From Magnetovibrio sp. (lineage in GTDB: Bacteria; Pseudomonadota; Alphaproteobacteria; Rhodospirillales; Magnetovibrionaceae): a DNA stretch of 45,991 nt. The translations under genes were made by a program, and so were the position numbers. Of the stretch, positions 1 to 8,243 are shown piece after piece (the first letter of the stretch is position 1; every line of letters starts with the position of its first letter). The notes under the pieces were generated by a model. The model saw only the letters and a list, made by a program, of their open reading frames with translations, was not told the origin of the DNA and searched no databases. The stretch is taken from NCBI GenBank assembly GCA_026196495.1, contig JAPHSY010000043.1:1-45991 (forward strand), given 5' to 3'.

Positions 1-3000
1 TTGATGTGAACCCGGATGCAGATGCACCGACGTTGACGGCTGAAGCGGCTTCTGGTTCCGAAGACACGGCGATTGATCTGAACATCTCGACAGGTGTCAC
101 GGATACAGATGGTTCTGAAAGCATCAGTTCCGTTGTGATCTCTGGTGTACCAAGCGGTGCAGAGCTTTCTGCAGGTACCGACAACGGTAACGGTACATGG
201 ACATTTGACGATCCTGCTGACCTTGATGGCCTGACGATTACGCCTGCTGACAACTATAACGGCACGTTCAACTTGTCAGTTACGACCAATGTGGTTGATG
301 AAGCTACAGGTCTGCCGTCAGATTCATCGTCGGCAACGACTTTGATTGGTGTCACGGTTGCGCCTGTAGGCGATACTCCGGGTATCAGCATTGTCGGTAG
401 TGGTTCTGGTGATGAAGATACCAACATCCCGGTTGGCATCACGGTCACGCCGGTTGGTGATGAAGTGGTAACGGAAGTCACCATCACGGGTGTTCCGGAT
501 GGTGCGACCTTGTCACTGGGTACGGACAATGGTGGCGGCAGCTGGACGATTTCAGGTGATGACCTGGATAGTTTGGGTGACCTGAGCATGACGCCGGAAC
601 TGCACTACAGCGGTACGCCGACGTTCTCCATCACGGCGACCACCGACGAAGGCGGTACGGTTTCTGTTGATGCGCCAATCAATGTGAATGCAGTCGCAGA
701 TACACCGAACCTGAGCCTTGAAATTGGCGAAGGGGTTGAAGGTACTACTGGTGAACCTGAAGATGTGACCATCACCAAAGATAATGCTACCGATACGGAT
801 AGCGGCTTTACGGTGACAGGACGTACTGTGGATGCCAATGGCAACCTGTCGGAAGCTTCGGCGGATAACATCAGTGATAACTCAAGCCCACTTGGCTTTG
901 GTGTATCAGGTGGGGCCGCCACTGGCGCTGAAACAGAGCTGGGTTATTATGATGATGATACCAGCGAACAGTTGGTTGTTGATTTTGACCAAGAAGTCAC
1001 ATCTGTAGATGTGTCCTTTGCGTGGATGCACAGCGGCGAAACTGCACAATATGAAATCTATAGTGATGGTGTGAAGGTCGGTGAAGGTACGGTAGATGGT
1101 ATTACTGACCAAATCGATCCAGCGGTTCAACTGACGGCTGACAATGGTGTCGCATTCGATCAAATTGTGTTCTCTGCACCTGATGATGGTGATGACTATC
1201 TGATCCACTCGATCGAATTCGAAGCTGTTCAAGGTGGTGATACGGTCACCGAATATCCGGTGGATATCACCACCAGCTTGGTGGACACTGATGGTTCCGA
1301 AACCCTATCGCTGGTTGTTTCCGGTGTGCCGAGCGGTGCAAGTTTGTCTGCCGGTACGGACAATGGTGATGGGTCTTGGACGGTTCCAACCGACAGCTTG
1401 GATGGTTTGACATTGAGTGTTCCTGACTCAGTGACAGAGGACTTCTCTTTGACAGCCACGGCAACGGCAACAGAACCGAATGGCGACACGGCTTCGGTCA
1501 GTGTTTCTGATACGGTTGAAATGCCGGATGCCCCTGAACCAACCGTTACCATTAATGGTACGGCTTCTGGTGATGAAGACACGGTTATTGAACTTGATAT
1601 CTCAGCAACCAATGCAGAAAGCGTGACCATTTCTGGCCTCCCAACGGGTGCAAGCTTGTCGGCAGGTACGGACAATGGTGATGGTTCCTGGACATTTGAC
1701 GATCCAGCAGACCTTGATGGTCTGACCATGACCCCGGGTGAACACTACAGCGGCACCACGGACTTAACCGTTACCGCTACGAATTCCTTGGGTGTTACGG
1801 ACAGCTCGACGGGTAGTGTCGAGGTTGTCGGCGTTGCCGATGCCCCGAACCTAACGGTTGAATTGGGTGAAGGCGTTACCGTTGAATCTAGTGGCGAAAC
1901 GCCAGAAGCGGAAACGGTCTTCTCTTCTGACTTTGATGCTTTCAATGGCTTCGTGCAAACAGCGGATGGATTTAGTACAAACTCCGATGCCATCGAAGTT
2001 TGGCAGTCAACAAATGGTCATACTGGTGATGGTTCGTTCATCGAACTCAACGATGATCTTTGCGATGTTTATGATGATGCTGTCAGCATTGATCGTGACT
2101 TCGATACGGTTGAGGGGCACACTTACACCTTGACGTTTGATTATTCGCCGCGGGCTGGTTATGACGAAAACGTCAACAGTATGGACATCAAGATTGACGG
2201 TGTAGTTGTGGACTCGCTCGCTCCGGATGGATCGAATAACTCCGACAACGAATGGCAAACTCATACCATCACGTTTGAGGGTACTGGTGAGCCAATGAAC
2301 CTTGAATTCCTGTCTACAGGTGTTGCCCAAGCATATGGCCGCGGTATTCGTCTCGATAATATCGAGATGGAGCAAACGGCCCCGGCTGAAACTGAAACTA
2401 CGACAACTTATGACTTGGATATTACGTCCAGTCTGGTTGATACGGATGGTTCTGAAACCCTCAGCATCACAGTTGGTGGTATTCCAGATGGTGCAAGCCT
2501 GACGGCGGGTACAGATAATGGTGATGGCACTTGGACTTTGTCAGCCAATGATTTGGATGGGTTGCAGGTTGAAGTGACTGGTGACGTTAGCGCAGATTTT
2601 GATCTGTCGGTAACGGCCACGGCTACAGAAGCCAATGGCGATACATCTTCAGTCAATCAAACGGTTACGGTTGATGTGCCAGAGGGTGTTCCTGATCCAA
2701 CTGTATCGATTGATGCGACCAAATCTGGTGACGAAGACACAGCCATTCCGCTGGGTATCACCGTTGCCAATGCTGCAACAGTGACCATCGCGGGTGTGCC
2801 TTCCGGTGCGACTTTATCTGCCGGTACCGATAATGGCGATGGCTCTTGGACGTTGACGGCAGCCCAAGTTGACGGTGTGACTTTGACGGGTGATCAAGAC
2901 TATAGTGGTACATTTGACCTCTCCGTTACAGCGACCAATTCCGAAGGGGCCACGGCATCCACAACAACGTCAGTTGAAGTTGTTGGCGTTGCTGATGCAC

Positions 3001-4244
3001 CGACCTTATCAACGACTATTGGTGATGCCGTTGTCAGCGATGGCGACAGCAGTACTGACTATGATGTCGATGATTTCGGAGCAGGTGCTGGTGCCAATGC
3101 TGGTTCAGATGAGAAAGAGGATGATCTTTCCAAGTATGATGATGAATGGACCGGTGATAGCTCCAACAACGATGTCGATGGTGAGAAGGGCGATGACGTC
3201 CTCGCCGGTAAAGGCGGTGCCGATGACATTGAAGGTGGTAAAGGCGATGACCTCATCTTCGGTGGTGCTGGCGATGACAACCTCGAAGGTGATAGCGGTA
3301 ACGACATTATCTTCGGCGGTTCCGGTAACAATGCGATCAAAGGTGGTTCTGGTGATGACTTCATCATCTCCGGTGACGGCGATGACGATATTCATGGTGG
3401 ATCTGGCGATGATGTTATCTACGCTGGTGGTGGCATGAACGAAGTCGATGGCAGCTCTGGTACGGACACTATGGTGTTTACGGGATATCGTGAAGAATAC
3501 CTCTTCACTGATATGGGTAACGATACCTATGTTGTTGAACACCTTAACGGTGGTGCCGATGGCGTTAATCTTGTTGATGATGTTGAAATCTTCCAATTCA
3601 TGGATGGCCAGTTCGATCTAGATGATATGGAAGACAGCAACCCGAACACTGACGATACAACGGTAACGTATGATATAGACATCGATACAGGCCTCAGTGA
3701 TACCGATGGTTCCGAAACGCTCAGTGATGTGACCGTTTCCGGTATTCCTGATGGTGCTACCTTCTCTGCCGGTACGGATAACGGTGATGGTTCCTGGACG
3801 ATGACTTCCAACGATCTGAACGATTTGACGCTCACAGTTGATAGTTCTGTATCCGATGACTTCTCCATGACCATTTCGGTGACTTCAACCGAAGCCAATG
3901 GAGATGCAGCGACCAGCACTTCTGAACTGGATGTCGCCTTGCCTGATGGCTTTGGTTCTGATGACGGTGGCGATGGTGGCTCTAGCATTGTTGGCGATAC
4001 GTCTGCCGATGCTTTGGATCCGTTGGCTGCAATGTTTGAGGATAACGATACACTGACCTTTGACGGTCAAGAGTACGATATCAGCTCACTCACCGATGGT
4101 GACACGACTGATAATTATGGTGGTGCTGCTCCGATCGGTAAGAAAGCAGAAAACGAAGACTACGATCCTGCCGACAACGACACGGGTGATGGTTACTCGT
4201 CCTCCGATGACGGCACAGGTGGTTCTGGTCCGGATATCGAATAG
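1..4244 (+). CDS. Giant repeat/RTX surface adhesin, C-terminal part (5' end outside window)
   Basis: The reading frame is open through the left edge, so the true start is outside the window. About 1,412 residues are visible. Seven copies of an Ig/cadherin-like repeat carry the signature SAGTDNGDGSWT or close variants, near nt 163, 505, 1340, 1640, 2490, 2800 and 3750. Some begin SGDEDT and end VVGVADAP; others begin DTDGSETLS. Two non-repeat domains interrupt the array. One at about nt 885-1235 looks like a beta-sandwich. One at about nt 1915-2375 resembles a carbohydrate-binding jelly roll ending in GIRLDNIEME. Nine RTX nonapeptides (calcium-binding GGxGxDxhx) lie at nt 3180-3434, followed by a further Ig-like repeat and an acidic Gly/Asp tail. 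The protein is acidic and Cys-poor, as expected for a type I secreted LapA/BapA-like adhesin. The exporter is probably the pair at 29337-33275 and the releasing protease the one at 7140-7823; both links are inferred. The LapG cleavage region would be near the unseen N terminus. Confidence 0.9.
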   Translation, partial: DVNPDADAPTLTAEAASGSEDTAIDLNISTGVTDTDGSESISSVVISGVPSGAELSAGTDNGNGTWTFDDPADLDGLTITPADNYNGTFNLSVTTNVVDEATGLPSDSSSATTLIGVTVAPVGDTPGISIVGSGSGDEDTNIPVGITVTPVGDEVVTEVTITGVPDGATLSLGTDNGGGSWTISGDDLDSLGDLSMTPELHYSGTPTFSITATTDEGGTVSVDAPINVNAVADTPNLSLEIGEGVEGTTGEPEDVTITKDNATDTDSGFTVTGRTVDANGNLSEASADNISDNSSPLGFGVSGGAATGAETELGYYDDDTSEQLVVDFDQEVTSVDVSFAWMHSGETAQYEIYSDGVKVGEGTVDGITDQIDPAVQLTADNGVAFDQIVFSAPDDGDDYLIHSIEFEAVQGGDTVTEYPVDITTSLVDTDGSETLSLVVSGVPSGASLSAGTDNGDGSWTVPTDSLDGLTLSVPDSVTEDFSLTATATATEPNGDTASVSVSDTVEMPDAPEPTVTINGTASGDEDTVIELDISATNAESVTISGLPTGASLSAGTDNGDGSWTFDDPADLDGLTMTPGEHYSGTTDLTVTATNSLGVTDSSTGSVEVVGVADAPNLTVELGEGVTVESSGETPEAETVFSSDFDAFNGFVQTADGFSTNSDAIEVWQSTNGHTGDGSFIELNDDLCDVYDDAVSIDRDFDTVEGHTYTLTFDYSPRAGYDENVNSMDIKIDGVVVDSLAPDGSNNSDNEWQTHTITFEGTGEPMNLEFLSTGVAQAYGRGIRLDNIEMEQTAPAETETTTTYDLDITSSLVDTDGSETLSITVGGIPDGASLTAGTDNGDGTWTLSANDLDGLQVEVTGDVSADFDLSVTATATEANGDTSSVNQTVTVDVPEGVPDPTVSIDATKSGDEDTAIPLGITVANAATVTIAGVPSGATLSAGTDNGDGSWTLTAAQVDGVTLTGDQDYSGTFDLSVTATNSEGATASTTTSVEVVGVADAPTLSTTIGDAVVSDGDSSTDYDVDDFGAGAGANAGSDEKEDDLSKYDDEWTGDSSNNDVDGEKGDDVLAGKGGADDIEGGKGDDLIFGGAGDDNLEGDSGNDIIFGGSGNNAIKGGSGDDFIISGDGDDDIHGGSGDDVIYAGGGMNEVDGSSGTDTMVFTGYREEYLFTDMGNDTYVVEHLNGGADGVNLVDDVEIFQFMDGQFDLDDMEDSNPNTDDTTVTYDIDIDTGLSDTDGSETLSDVTVSGIPDGATFSAGTDNGDGSWTMTSNDLNDLTLTVDSSVSDDFSMTISVTSTEANGDAATSTSELDVALPDGFGSDDGGDGGSSIVGDTSADALDPLAAMFEDNDTLTFDGQEYDISSLTDGDTTDNYGGAAPIGKKAENEDYDPADNDTGDGYSSSDDGTGGSGPDIE
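3180..3434 (+). repeat. RTX nonapeptide repeats (nine tandem copies)
   Basis: Nine tandem nine-residue units of the form GGxGxDxhx run from GEKGDDVLA to GGSGDDVIY inside the adhesin gene. This family forms a calcium-bound parallel beta-roll that folds after export. Unusually for RTX proteins, another Ig-like repeat and about 130 further residues follow the block, so it is not at the extreme C terminus. Confidence 0.85.
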
Positions 4245-4269
4245 GCAGAATACCTATTGCAAACCCACG

Positions 4270-4298
4270 AAACGGCGGCTTTTTATGGCCGCCGTTTT
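4270..4298 (+). terminator. Intrinsic terminator of the adhesin gene
   Basis: A perfect 10-bp stem (AAACGGCGGC / GCCGCCGTTT) with an 8-nt loop ends in a short T run, 26 nt after the adhesin stop codon. There is no competing gene here. Confidence 0.85.
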
Positions 4299-4325
4299 CG
4301 TTTGATAAGGTGAATATGTTATAAT
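4295..4325 (+). promoter_or_regulatory. Possible promoter of the 68-aa gene (consensus -10)
   Basis: A perfect TATAAT lies at 4320-4325, just past the adhesin terminator and about 95 nt before the next start codon. The -35 side is poor: only TTTTCG or TTCGTT at 17-19 nt spacing. The call rests on the -10 match and the position. Confidence 0.35.
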
Positions 4326-4420
4326 TGTGAGCGGTCAGAGAAATCATTCTATCTGTGATTTTGGTCACAGTGTGCTTGGGGCGTCTGTGGTTCAATGGAG
4401 GAGATGCTAGGAGTAATGCT

Positions 4421-4627
4421 ATGATGACTTATGAAGTGACCCTCTATAACGAAGCCGTGCGCCAGTGTGTTCGTCAAGGTGATCACCATCGTCAATTGAG
4501 TGATGATTGGGGTGATAGCCATTACATTGAAGTCGAAGCTGATGATGAGCAACGCGCATTAAGAAAGATTGAAATGCGCTATCCCAGCGAAGATGGTTTC
4601 GTCGTTGAAGGCATTACACTTATGTAA
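4421..4627 (+). CDS. Small hypothetical protein (68 aa)
   Basis: The start ATG at 4421 has a good ribosome site (AGGAG, about 8 nt upstream); a longer in-frame start at 4355 lacks one. The product begins MMTYEVTLYNEAV and is acidic, soluble and free of signal peptide or membrane segment. It has a YxVTLYN strand, a HYIEVEADDEQRALRKIEMRYP segment that reads as beta-alpha, and ends DGFVVEGITLM. I do not recognise the family. It sits alone between the adhesin terminator and the convergent receptor gene, with its own likely promoter. The balanced composition and strong ribosome site make it a real gene; its function is unknown. Confidence 0.7.
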   Translation: MMTYEVTLYNEAVRQCVRQGDHHRQLSDDWGDSHYIEVEADDEQRALRKIEMRYPSEDGFVVEGITLM

Positions 4628-4707
4628 AAATGTCGACAGTCACCAGCCGCGCATGAGATTTTATGCGTGGTTTGCTATTGTCGTGAATGTGATGAGGCAA
4701 GTCAGCC

Positions 4708-6990
4708 TTAGAAAATCGTTTCGTTGTTATCAGACATATCTGGGCGTTCACGATAGTGCGCCCATTTTTCTTTGCCTTCACGATTTTCCAGATAATTGAT
4801 CAAGGCCGATACGGGCTTGCGATCAAATTTAGACCCGGTATCGCTGAGCAAGATGTCGGATACTTTTTCAAACGACATCGCGTCGCGATATGCCCGGGCA
4901 CTGACCATGCCAACAAAGGCATTGGCAACGGCTAAAATACGTGCAGATTCCAATATACCTTCTTCGGCCTTGCCCAATGGGCCATTGCCGTCCCAGGTTT
5001 CACCCATATCTCGGATGGTGTCGACAACAGGGCCCTCAAAGGTGACATCAGACAGCAAGTCAACACTGACCAAGTAGCTCGACATCAACGTTTGACGTTC
5101 TTCTGGTGTCAGGTCACCCGTCTTGGTGAGCAATTCAGGCGGAATGAAGATTTTACCCAAGTTCATCAGGCTGCCGGCAATATCGACGGTCTTGGCCGTG
5201 ATCTCGTCTTCACCCATTTCTTCGGCAATGGCGCGTGCCACCTCAGCCACATGCGAAGAGTGATTGGCAGAGAATGGGTCGCGACGGTCAACCACACTGA
5301 CAAGTGTATCGATGAGTTGACGCAACATCTTCTCACTGCGGCGACGTTCGCGGGTGAGTTCGGTAATGTCTTCCAAAATCATCAAGATGCCCGGTTCGTG
5401 ATCGCGGTCACCACGCAGTGGGATGTGATCGGATTTGATCACCAACAGATCATCATCGTTATCATCGTCATCATCACCGAACGTGTTGATATGCATTTCA
5501 CGACAGCTATCGCGGTCATTTGTTTCTTTGAAACGTTTGAGGATTTTATCGTTGATCTCTGCATAGACGGAAGCCTGAATTGGACCAATAACAGCCGCCA
5601 TGGTTTTGCCCAGCATGTCTTCGGCTGGAATCCCAGCACCACGTGCTGCGGGCTCGTTGGCGTAGCTGTAGACCGTATCACCACCAACCGCGACGATACC
5701 TGCGGGCTGCGCATTTGAAATCAGGTTCATAAACTTTGATAGGTTCTCAAACCGTTCAGATGAGACCTTGAAATTCTGAGCCGCCTGGGTTGCCCGCAAG
5801 GATGAGCCATGACGCCACACCGCAAATACGGCAATGGTGACGCCGACAATGATCAAGATAAACACCGTGAGCAGGGTGGTCAGGCGCGTTTCGGTTTCTT
5901 CCAAGGCTTCGGCACGATTGATTTTCCGTACCAGAACCCAGGGTACACCAGATATAGGGCGAGATGACATGAGGACTTCTTCGCCCAAATAATCTCGTTT
6001 AATGGCAAACCCCCCGGGGTTTTCCAAGGCATAGGCACCAGCCAAATTTGGTGTGTCCAGAGCCAGTGAACGTTTCAAGGGCGGGGTGCCATCTGCCAGG
6101 GGGGAGAGATACTCTACCGTGATGCCTTGTTTGCGCACCAAATACGTTTCAGATGTTTCTGTCGTTTCGCCAGGTTGGACCAGCTTGGTGTACAGTTTTT
6201 CATCAACGATTTTCACACCGATGACGGCACCGATGCCTTTGGCGCCGCTGCCATCGTCTTGGATACCGTAAACGGGCAGAGCAAAGCCAATGGTTGGTAG
6301 GTTGGATGACCCTATATAGACGTCAATGACTGTCGGTTCGCCCTCAAGTGCCAACAGGGCTGCTTCTTTGAGGCGTCCGATCATTGGTGGCATGCCCGGT
6401 GAAGATGCGATAGGCAGGCCCTTAGCGTCCACTAGGCCCAAACCAGCAACGCCCGCACGTTCGATATTGGCAGATACGGCTGCGGCCTCTACAGGCGGTT
6501 TAAAACCCATGCGTTCAGCGGTTGCGGTCAAAATATTGCGCAGATATGTGGCTTCAGCTTCGCCACCACCACCGCCAAAGGGGTCTTCTTCATCTGCTCC
6601 CAATTTATTGCCGCCCAATTCGGCCATCATGGGGTCTTCTTCAGCGACGGCTGTGGGATTTTTAGCAGCGGCAATTTCGCTCATATACAGTTGTAATGAA
6701 GCATTTTCCGCCAAATCACGCATGGTCGAGAAATTTTGTTCGATCCAGTCATTGATCGCGGCAGAACGCGAATCGCCAACAATTCCCAACCGGATTTGCC
6801 ATTCTTGGAGGGAGCGTGCGCGTTCATCTTCGACGAACTTAAAGGCACCAAATATAGATGCACCGACGGCGGACAGCATCAAAATGACACCAATGAAGAC
6901 ATACAAATTGAATGGTCGCTTCGCGTCTTTTTCTTTGGTTTCACCGTTTTGTTCGTCGTTGCTTTGCGGCGCGTCGTCGGACACGGTCAT
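4708..6990 (-). CDS. Membrane receptor: periplasmic sensor, PAS and degenerate HD-GYP domain
   Basis: 760 aa. Membrane helices at about residues 29-51 and 371-392 enclose a ~320-residue periplasmic region that looks Cache-like (ends GVPWVLVRKINRAEA). A PAS domain follows (about 415-545, with an odd DDDDDNDDD insertion near 506-514), then an HD-GYP fold (about 560-740). The fold is recognisable from HSSHV, GKIFIP, LTPEE, ETWDGNG and SARAYRDAMSFE. Its catalytic residues are mostly gone: the HD pair of LHDxGK is MN (609-610), the histidine of the HPxxG motif is Tyr639, and the HHE histidines are replaced (MGE). Only H577 and the GK remain. It probably does not hydrolyse c-di-GMP and may act as a sensor or scaffold. 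It is divergent from the LapG-like protease, which suggests a LapD-like job; that is inference. The start ATG follows GGGGAG closely. Confidence 0.85.
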   Translation of the reverse strand: MTVSDDAPQSNDEQNGETKEKDAKRPFNLYVFIGVILMLSAVGASIFGAFKFVEDERARSLQEWQIRLGIVGDSRSAAINDWIEQNFSTMRDLAENASLQLYMSEIAAAKNPTAVAEEDPMMAELGGNKLGADEEDPFGGGGGEAEATYLRNILTATAERMGFKPPVEAAAVSANIERAGVAGLGLVDAKGLPIASSPGMPPMIGRLKEAALLALEGEPTVIDVYIGSSNLPTIGFALPVYGIQDDGSGAKGIGAVIGVKIVDEKLYTKLVQPGETTETSETYLVRKQGITVEYLSPLADGTPPLKRSLALDTPNLAGAYALENPGGFAIKRDYLGEEVLMSSRPISGVPWVLVRKINRAEALEETETRLTTLLTVFILIIVGVTIAVFAVWRHGSSLRATQAAQNFKVSSERFENLSKFMNLISNAQPAGIVAVGGDTVYSYANEPAARGAGIPAEDMLGKTMAAVIGPIQASVYAEINDKILKRFKETNDRDSCREMHINTFGDDDDDNDDDLLVIKSDHIPLRGDRDHEPGILMILEDITELTRERRRSEKMLRQLIDTLVSVVDRRDPFSANHSSHVAEVARAIAEEMGEDEITAKTVDIAGSLMNLGKIFIPPELLTKTGDLTPEERQTLMSSYLVSVDLLSDVTFEGPVVDTIRDMGETWDGNGPLGKAEEGILESARILAVANAFVGMVSARAYRDAMSFEKVSDILLSDTGSKFDRKPVSALINYLENREGKEKWAHYRERPDMSDNNETIF

Positions 6991-7072
6991 CTCCCCATGG
7001 GTAACTGGCTATAGTTCAATAATTCCAAGACTCTACCGATAATGAGCGATTCTGGCAAAGGGGAATATGGCT

Positions 7073-7100
7073 TTGCGTAGAGGCATTCGCCATATATATT
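7073..7100 (+). promoter_or_regulatory. Possible sigma-70 promoter of the LapG-like gene
   Basis: TTGCGT and TATATT are separated by 16 nt in the 149-bp gap between the divergent receptor and protease genes. This would place transcription start near 7107, about 33 nt before the chosen ATG. It is a motif match only. Confidence 0.4.
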
Positions 7101-7139
7101 GGAAGAAAGCTTGTTATCTTTATGATTGAAAGTTGCACA

Positions 7140-7823
7140 ATGCCGTTTGTTGCGCCAGGACGTCGGTATCCTGCAGGGCCTTGGGGTGTTCTGATGAGTG
7201 CCTTTGTGTGCGCTATGTTGCTGATCCCTCATGGTGTGCAAGCCTCTGTAGAAAAAAGCTTTTTCAATACCAATGAGACAAAATCCACCAAAATGGAGAC
7301 ATTCAAAAAGTGGAATGGCGCCCTAGAGCGCTATACCAAGGAAAAAGCAGCCCTAAAAGCGGGTAAGTGCGGTGATAAGGAAATGAACAAGTGCAACTTT
7401 GAGAAATGGATTAATTTTCTCAAAGGCCTAAAAGATAAAAAACTTGTGATCCAAATCCGCGAAATCAACGATTACATGAATCGCGCCCCCTACATCACCG
7501 ATCCGGTCAATTGGGGGAAAAAGGACTTTTGGGCGACGCCCGGTGAATTTATGTCTAAATTTGGTGATTGTGAGGATTATGCCATCGCCAAGTACATGTC
7601 ATTGCGTTTATTGGGCTACAAAGAAGAAGATTTGCGTGTTGTGGCGGTGAAGGACCTAAACCTTAAAATTGGCCATGCGATTTTGGTGGTGTTTTACAAG
7701 GGCAAGCCTTACGTCCTGGACAATCAAATTAAACAAGTGATGCCTGCGGCAAAAATTAAGCACTATCTTCCGGTGTTTTCCATTAACCAAAAGGCTTGGT
7801 GGAAGCATATTCCAGCCAGCTAA
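7140..7823 (+). CDS. LapG-like periplasmic transglutaminase-fold cysteine protease (BTLCP family)
   Basis: About 227 aa. The signal peptide has two arginines near the start, then a hydrophobic stretch (VLMSAFVCAMLLIP) and a cleavage site after VQA. The mature part has the family hallmarks: NWGKKDFWATPGEFM, then GDCEDYAIAKY with catalytic Cys144, GHAILVV with His179 and YVLDNQ with Asp194. LPVFSIN closes the domain as in LapG. LapG enzymes cut the N-terminal region of LapA-type adhesins in the periplasm, releasing them from the cell. A LapA-like adhesin is encoded just upstream and a type I exporter lies in the window. The start is uncertain: ATG 7140 has a weak GAAAG site, ATG 7122 is also in frame, and ATG 7194 would leave a poor signal peptide. 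The divergent neighbour is the degenerate HD-GYP receptor. LapD itself is not in the window. Confidence 0.88.
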   Translation: MPFVAPGRRYPAGPWGVLMSAFVCAMLLIPHGVQASVEKSFFNTNETKSTKMETFKKWNGALERYTKEKAALKAGKCGDKEMNKCNFEKWINFLKGLKDKKLVIQIREINDYMNRAPYITDPVNWGKKDFWATPGEFMSKFGDCEDYAIAKYMSLRLLGYKEEDLRVVAVKDLNLKIGHAILVVFYKGKPYVLDNQIKQVMPAAKIKHYLPVFSINQKAWWKHIPAS

Positions 7824-7843
7824 TTTTGTTAATTTACAATCTG

Positions 7844-8056
7844 TTAGTCCGTATTTCGTCGGTCTTGTTCGGACCTGCGCTCATCTTCGCGTCGTTCGCT
7901 TTCACTACGACGGTCTTCAGGTCCACGACGTTCGGGTTCCGCTGGTGCGTAGGCTTCGCGCCGATCCTCAGTACTTAAGCGACGTCCTTCGCTCTCGCGG
8001 CGGTCATTGCCTGTTCTCCGTGGTGCTTTGCGCCCATCAGCTATGTTTTTGTCCAT
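7844..8056 (-). CDS. Small Arg/Glu-rich repetitive protein (70 aa)
   Basis: The product is built of repeated RR pairs spaced 6-10 residues apart (DRRESEGRR, EDRREA, PERRGPEDRR, SERREDERR, EQDRRNTD). It is extremely charged, lacks hydrophobic residues and is probably disordered. A good ribosome site (AAGGGG, about 8 nt) precedes the ATG, which supports translation despite low complexity. The gene is convergent with the LapG-like gene (20 nt between stops). The RRxxxR spacing recalls PilZ c-di-GMP-binding motifs, but there is no PilZ beta-barrel. It could bind nucleic acid or polyphosphate; I cannot assign a function. Confidence 0.65.
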   Translation of the reverse strand: MDKNIADGRKAPRRTGNDRRESEGRRLSTEDRREAYAPAEPERRGPEDRRSESERREDERRSEQDRRNTD

Positions 8057-8243
8057 AATTCTACCCCTTAATGGTTAATGTGGTTGCGTTGCAGCATATT
8101 ATGGTGTGGGCCCATAACTTATCAATCTGTAAAACGGATGAGGGGCTATTATGGGTATATAGGTCTTAAGATTGGATTTCTCTGGCCTTTTTTGATGAAA
8201 TCCCTATGTTCGCACGCAAGTTAACAAGGCCTTTGGGACACCC

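Noticed and set aside
1340-3800. Tandem DNA repeats that could suggest a CRISPR array
   Set aside because: The repeats are long, imperfect and in frame, encoding protein repeats; there are no regular short spacers.
254-3988. Long open frames antisense to the adhesin gene (e.g. 1229-1729, 3527-3988)
   Set aside because: They arise from the repetitive Asp/Gly/Thr-rich composition, lack ribosome sites and mirror the sense repeats.
4319-4334. Twelve-base similarity to the E. coli lac operator half (AATTGTGAGCGG)
   Set aside because: The other half is absent and no LacI-type gene is present; it is likely chance next to the -10 element.
5092-7042. Plus-strand frames opposite the receptor gene (5092-5718, 6326-7042)
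   Set aside because: They are antisense shadows of a well-defined domain protein, with no ribosome site or recognisable fold.
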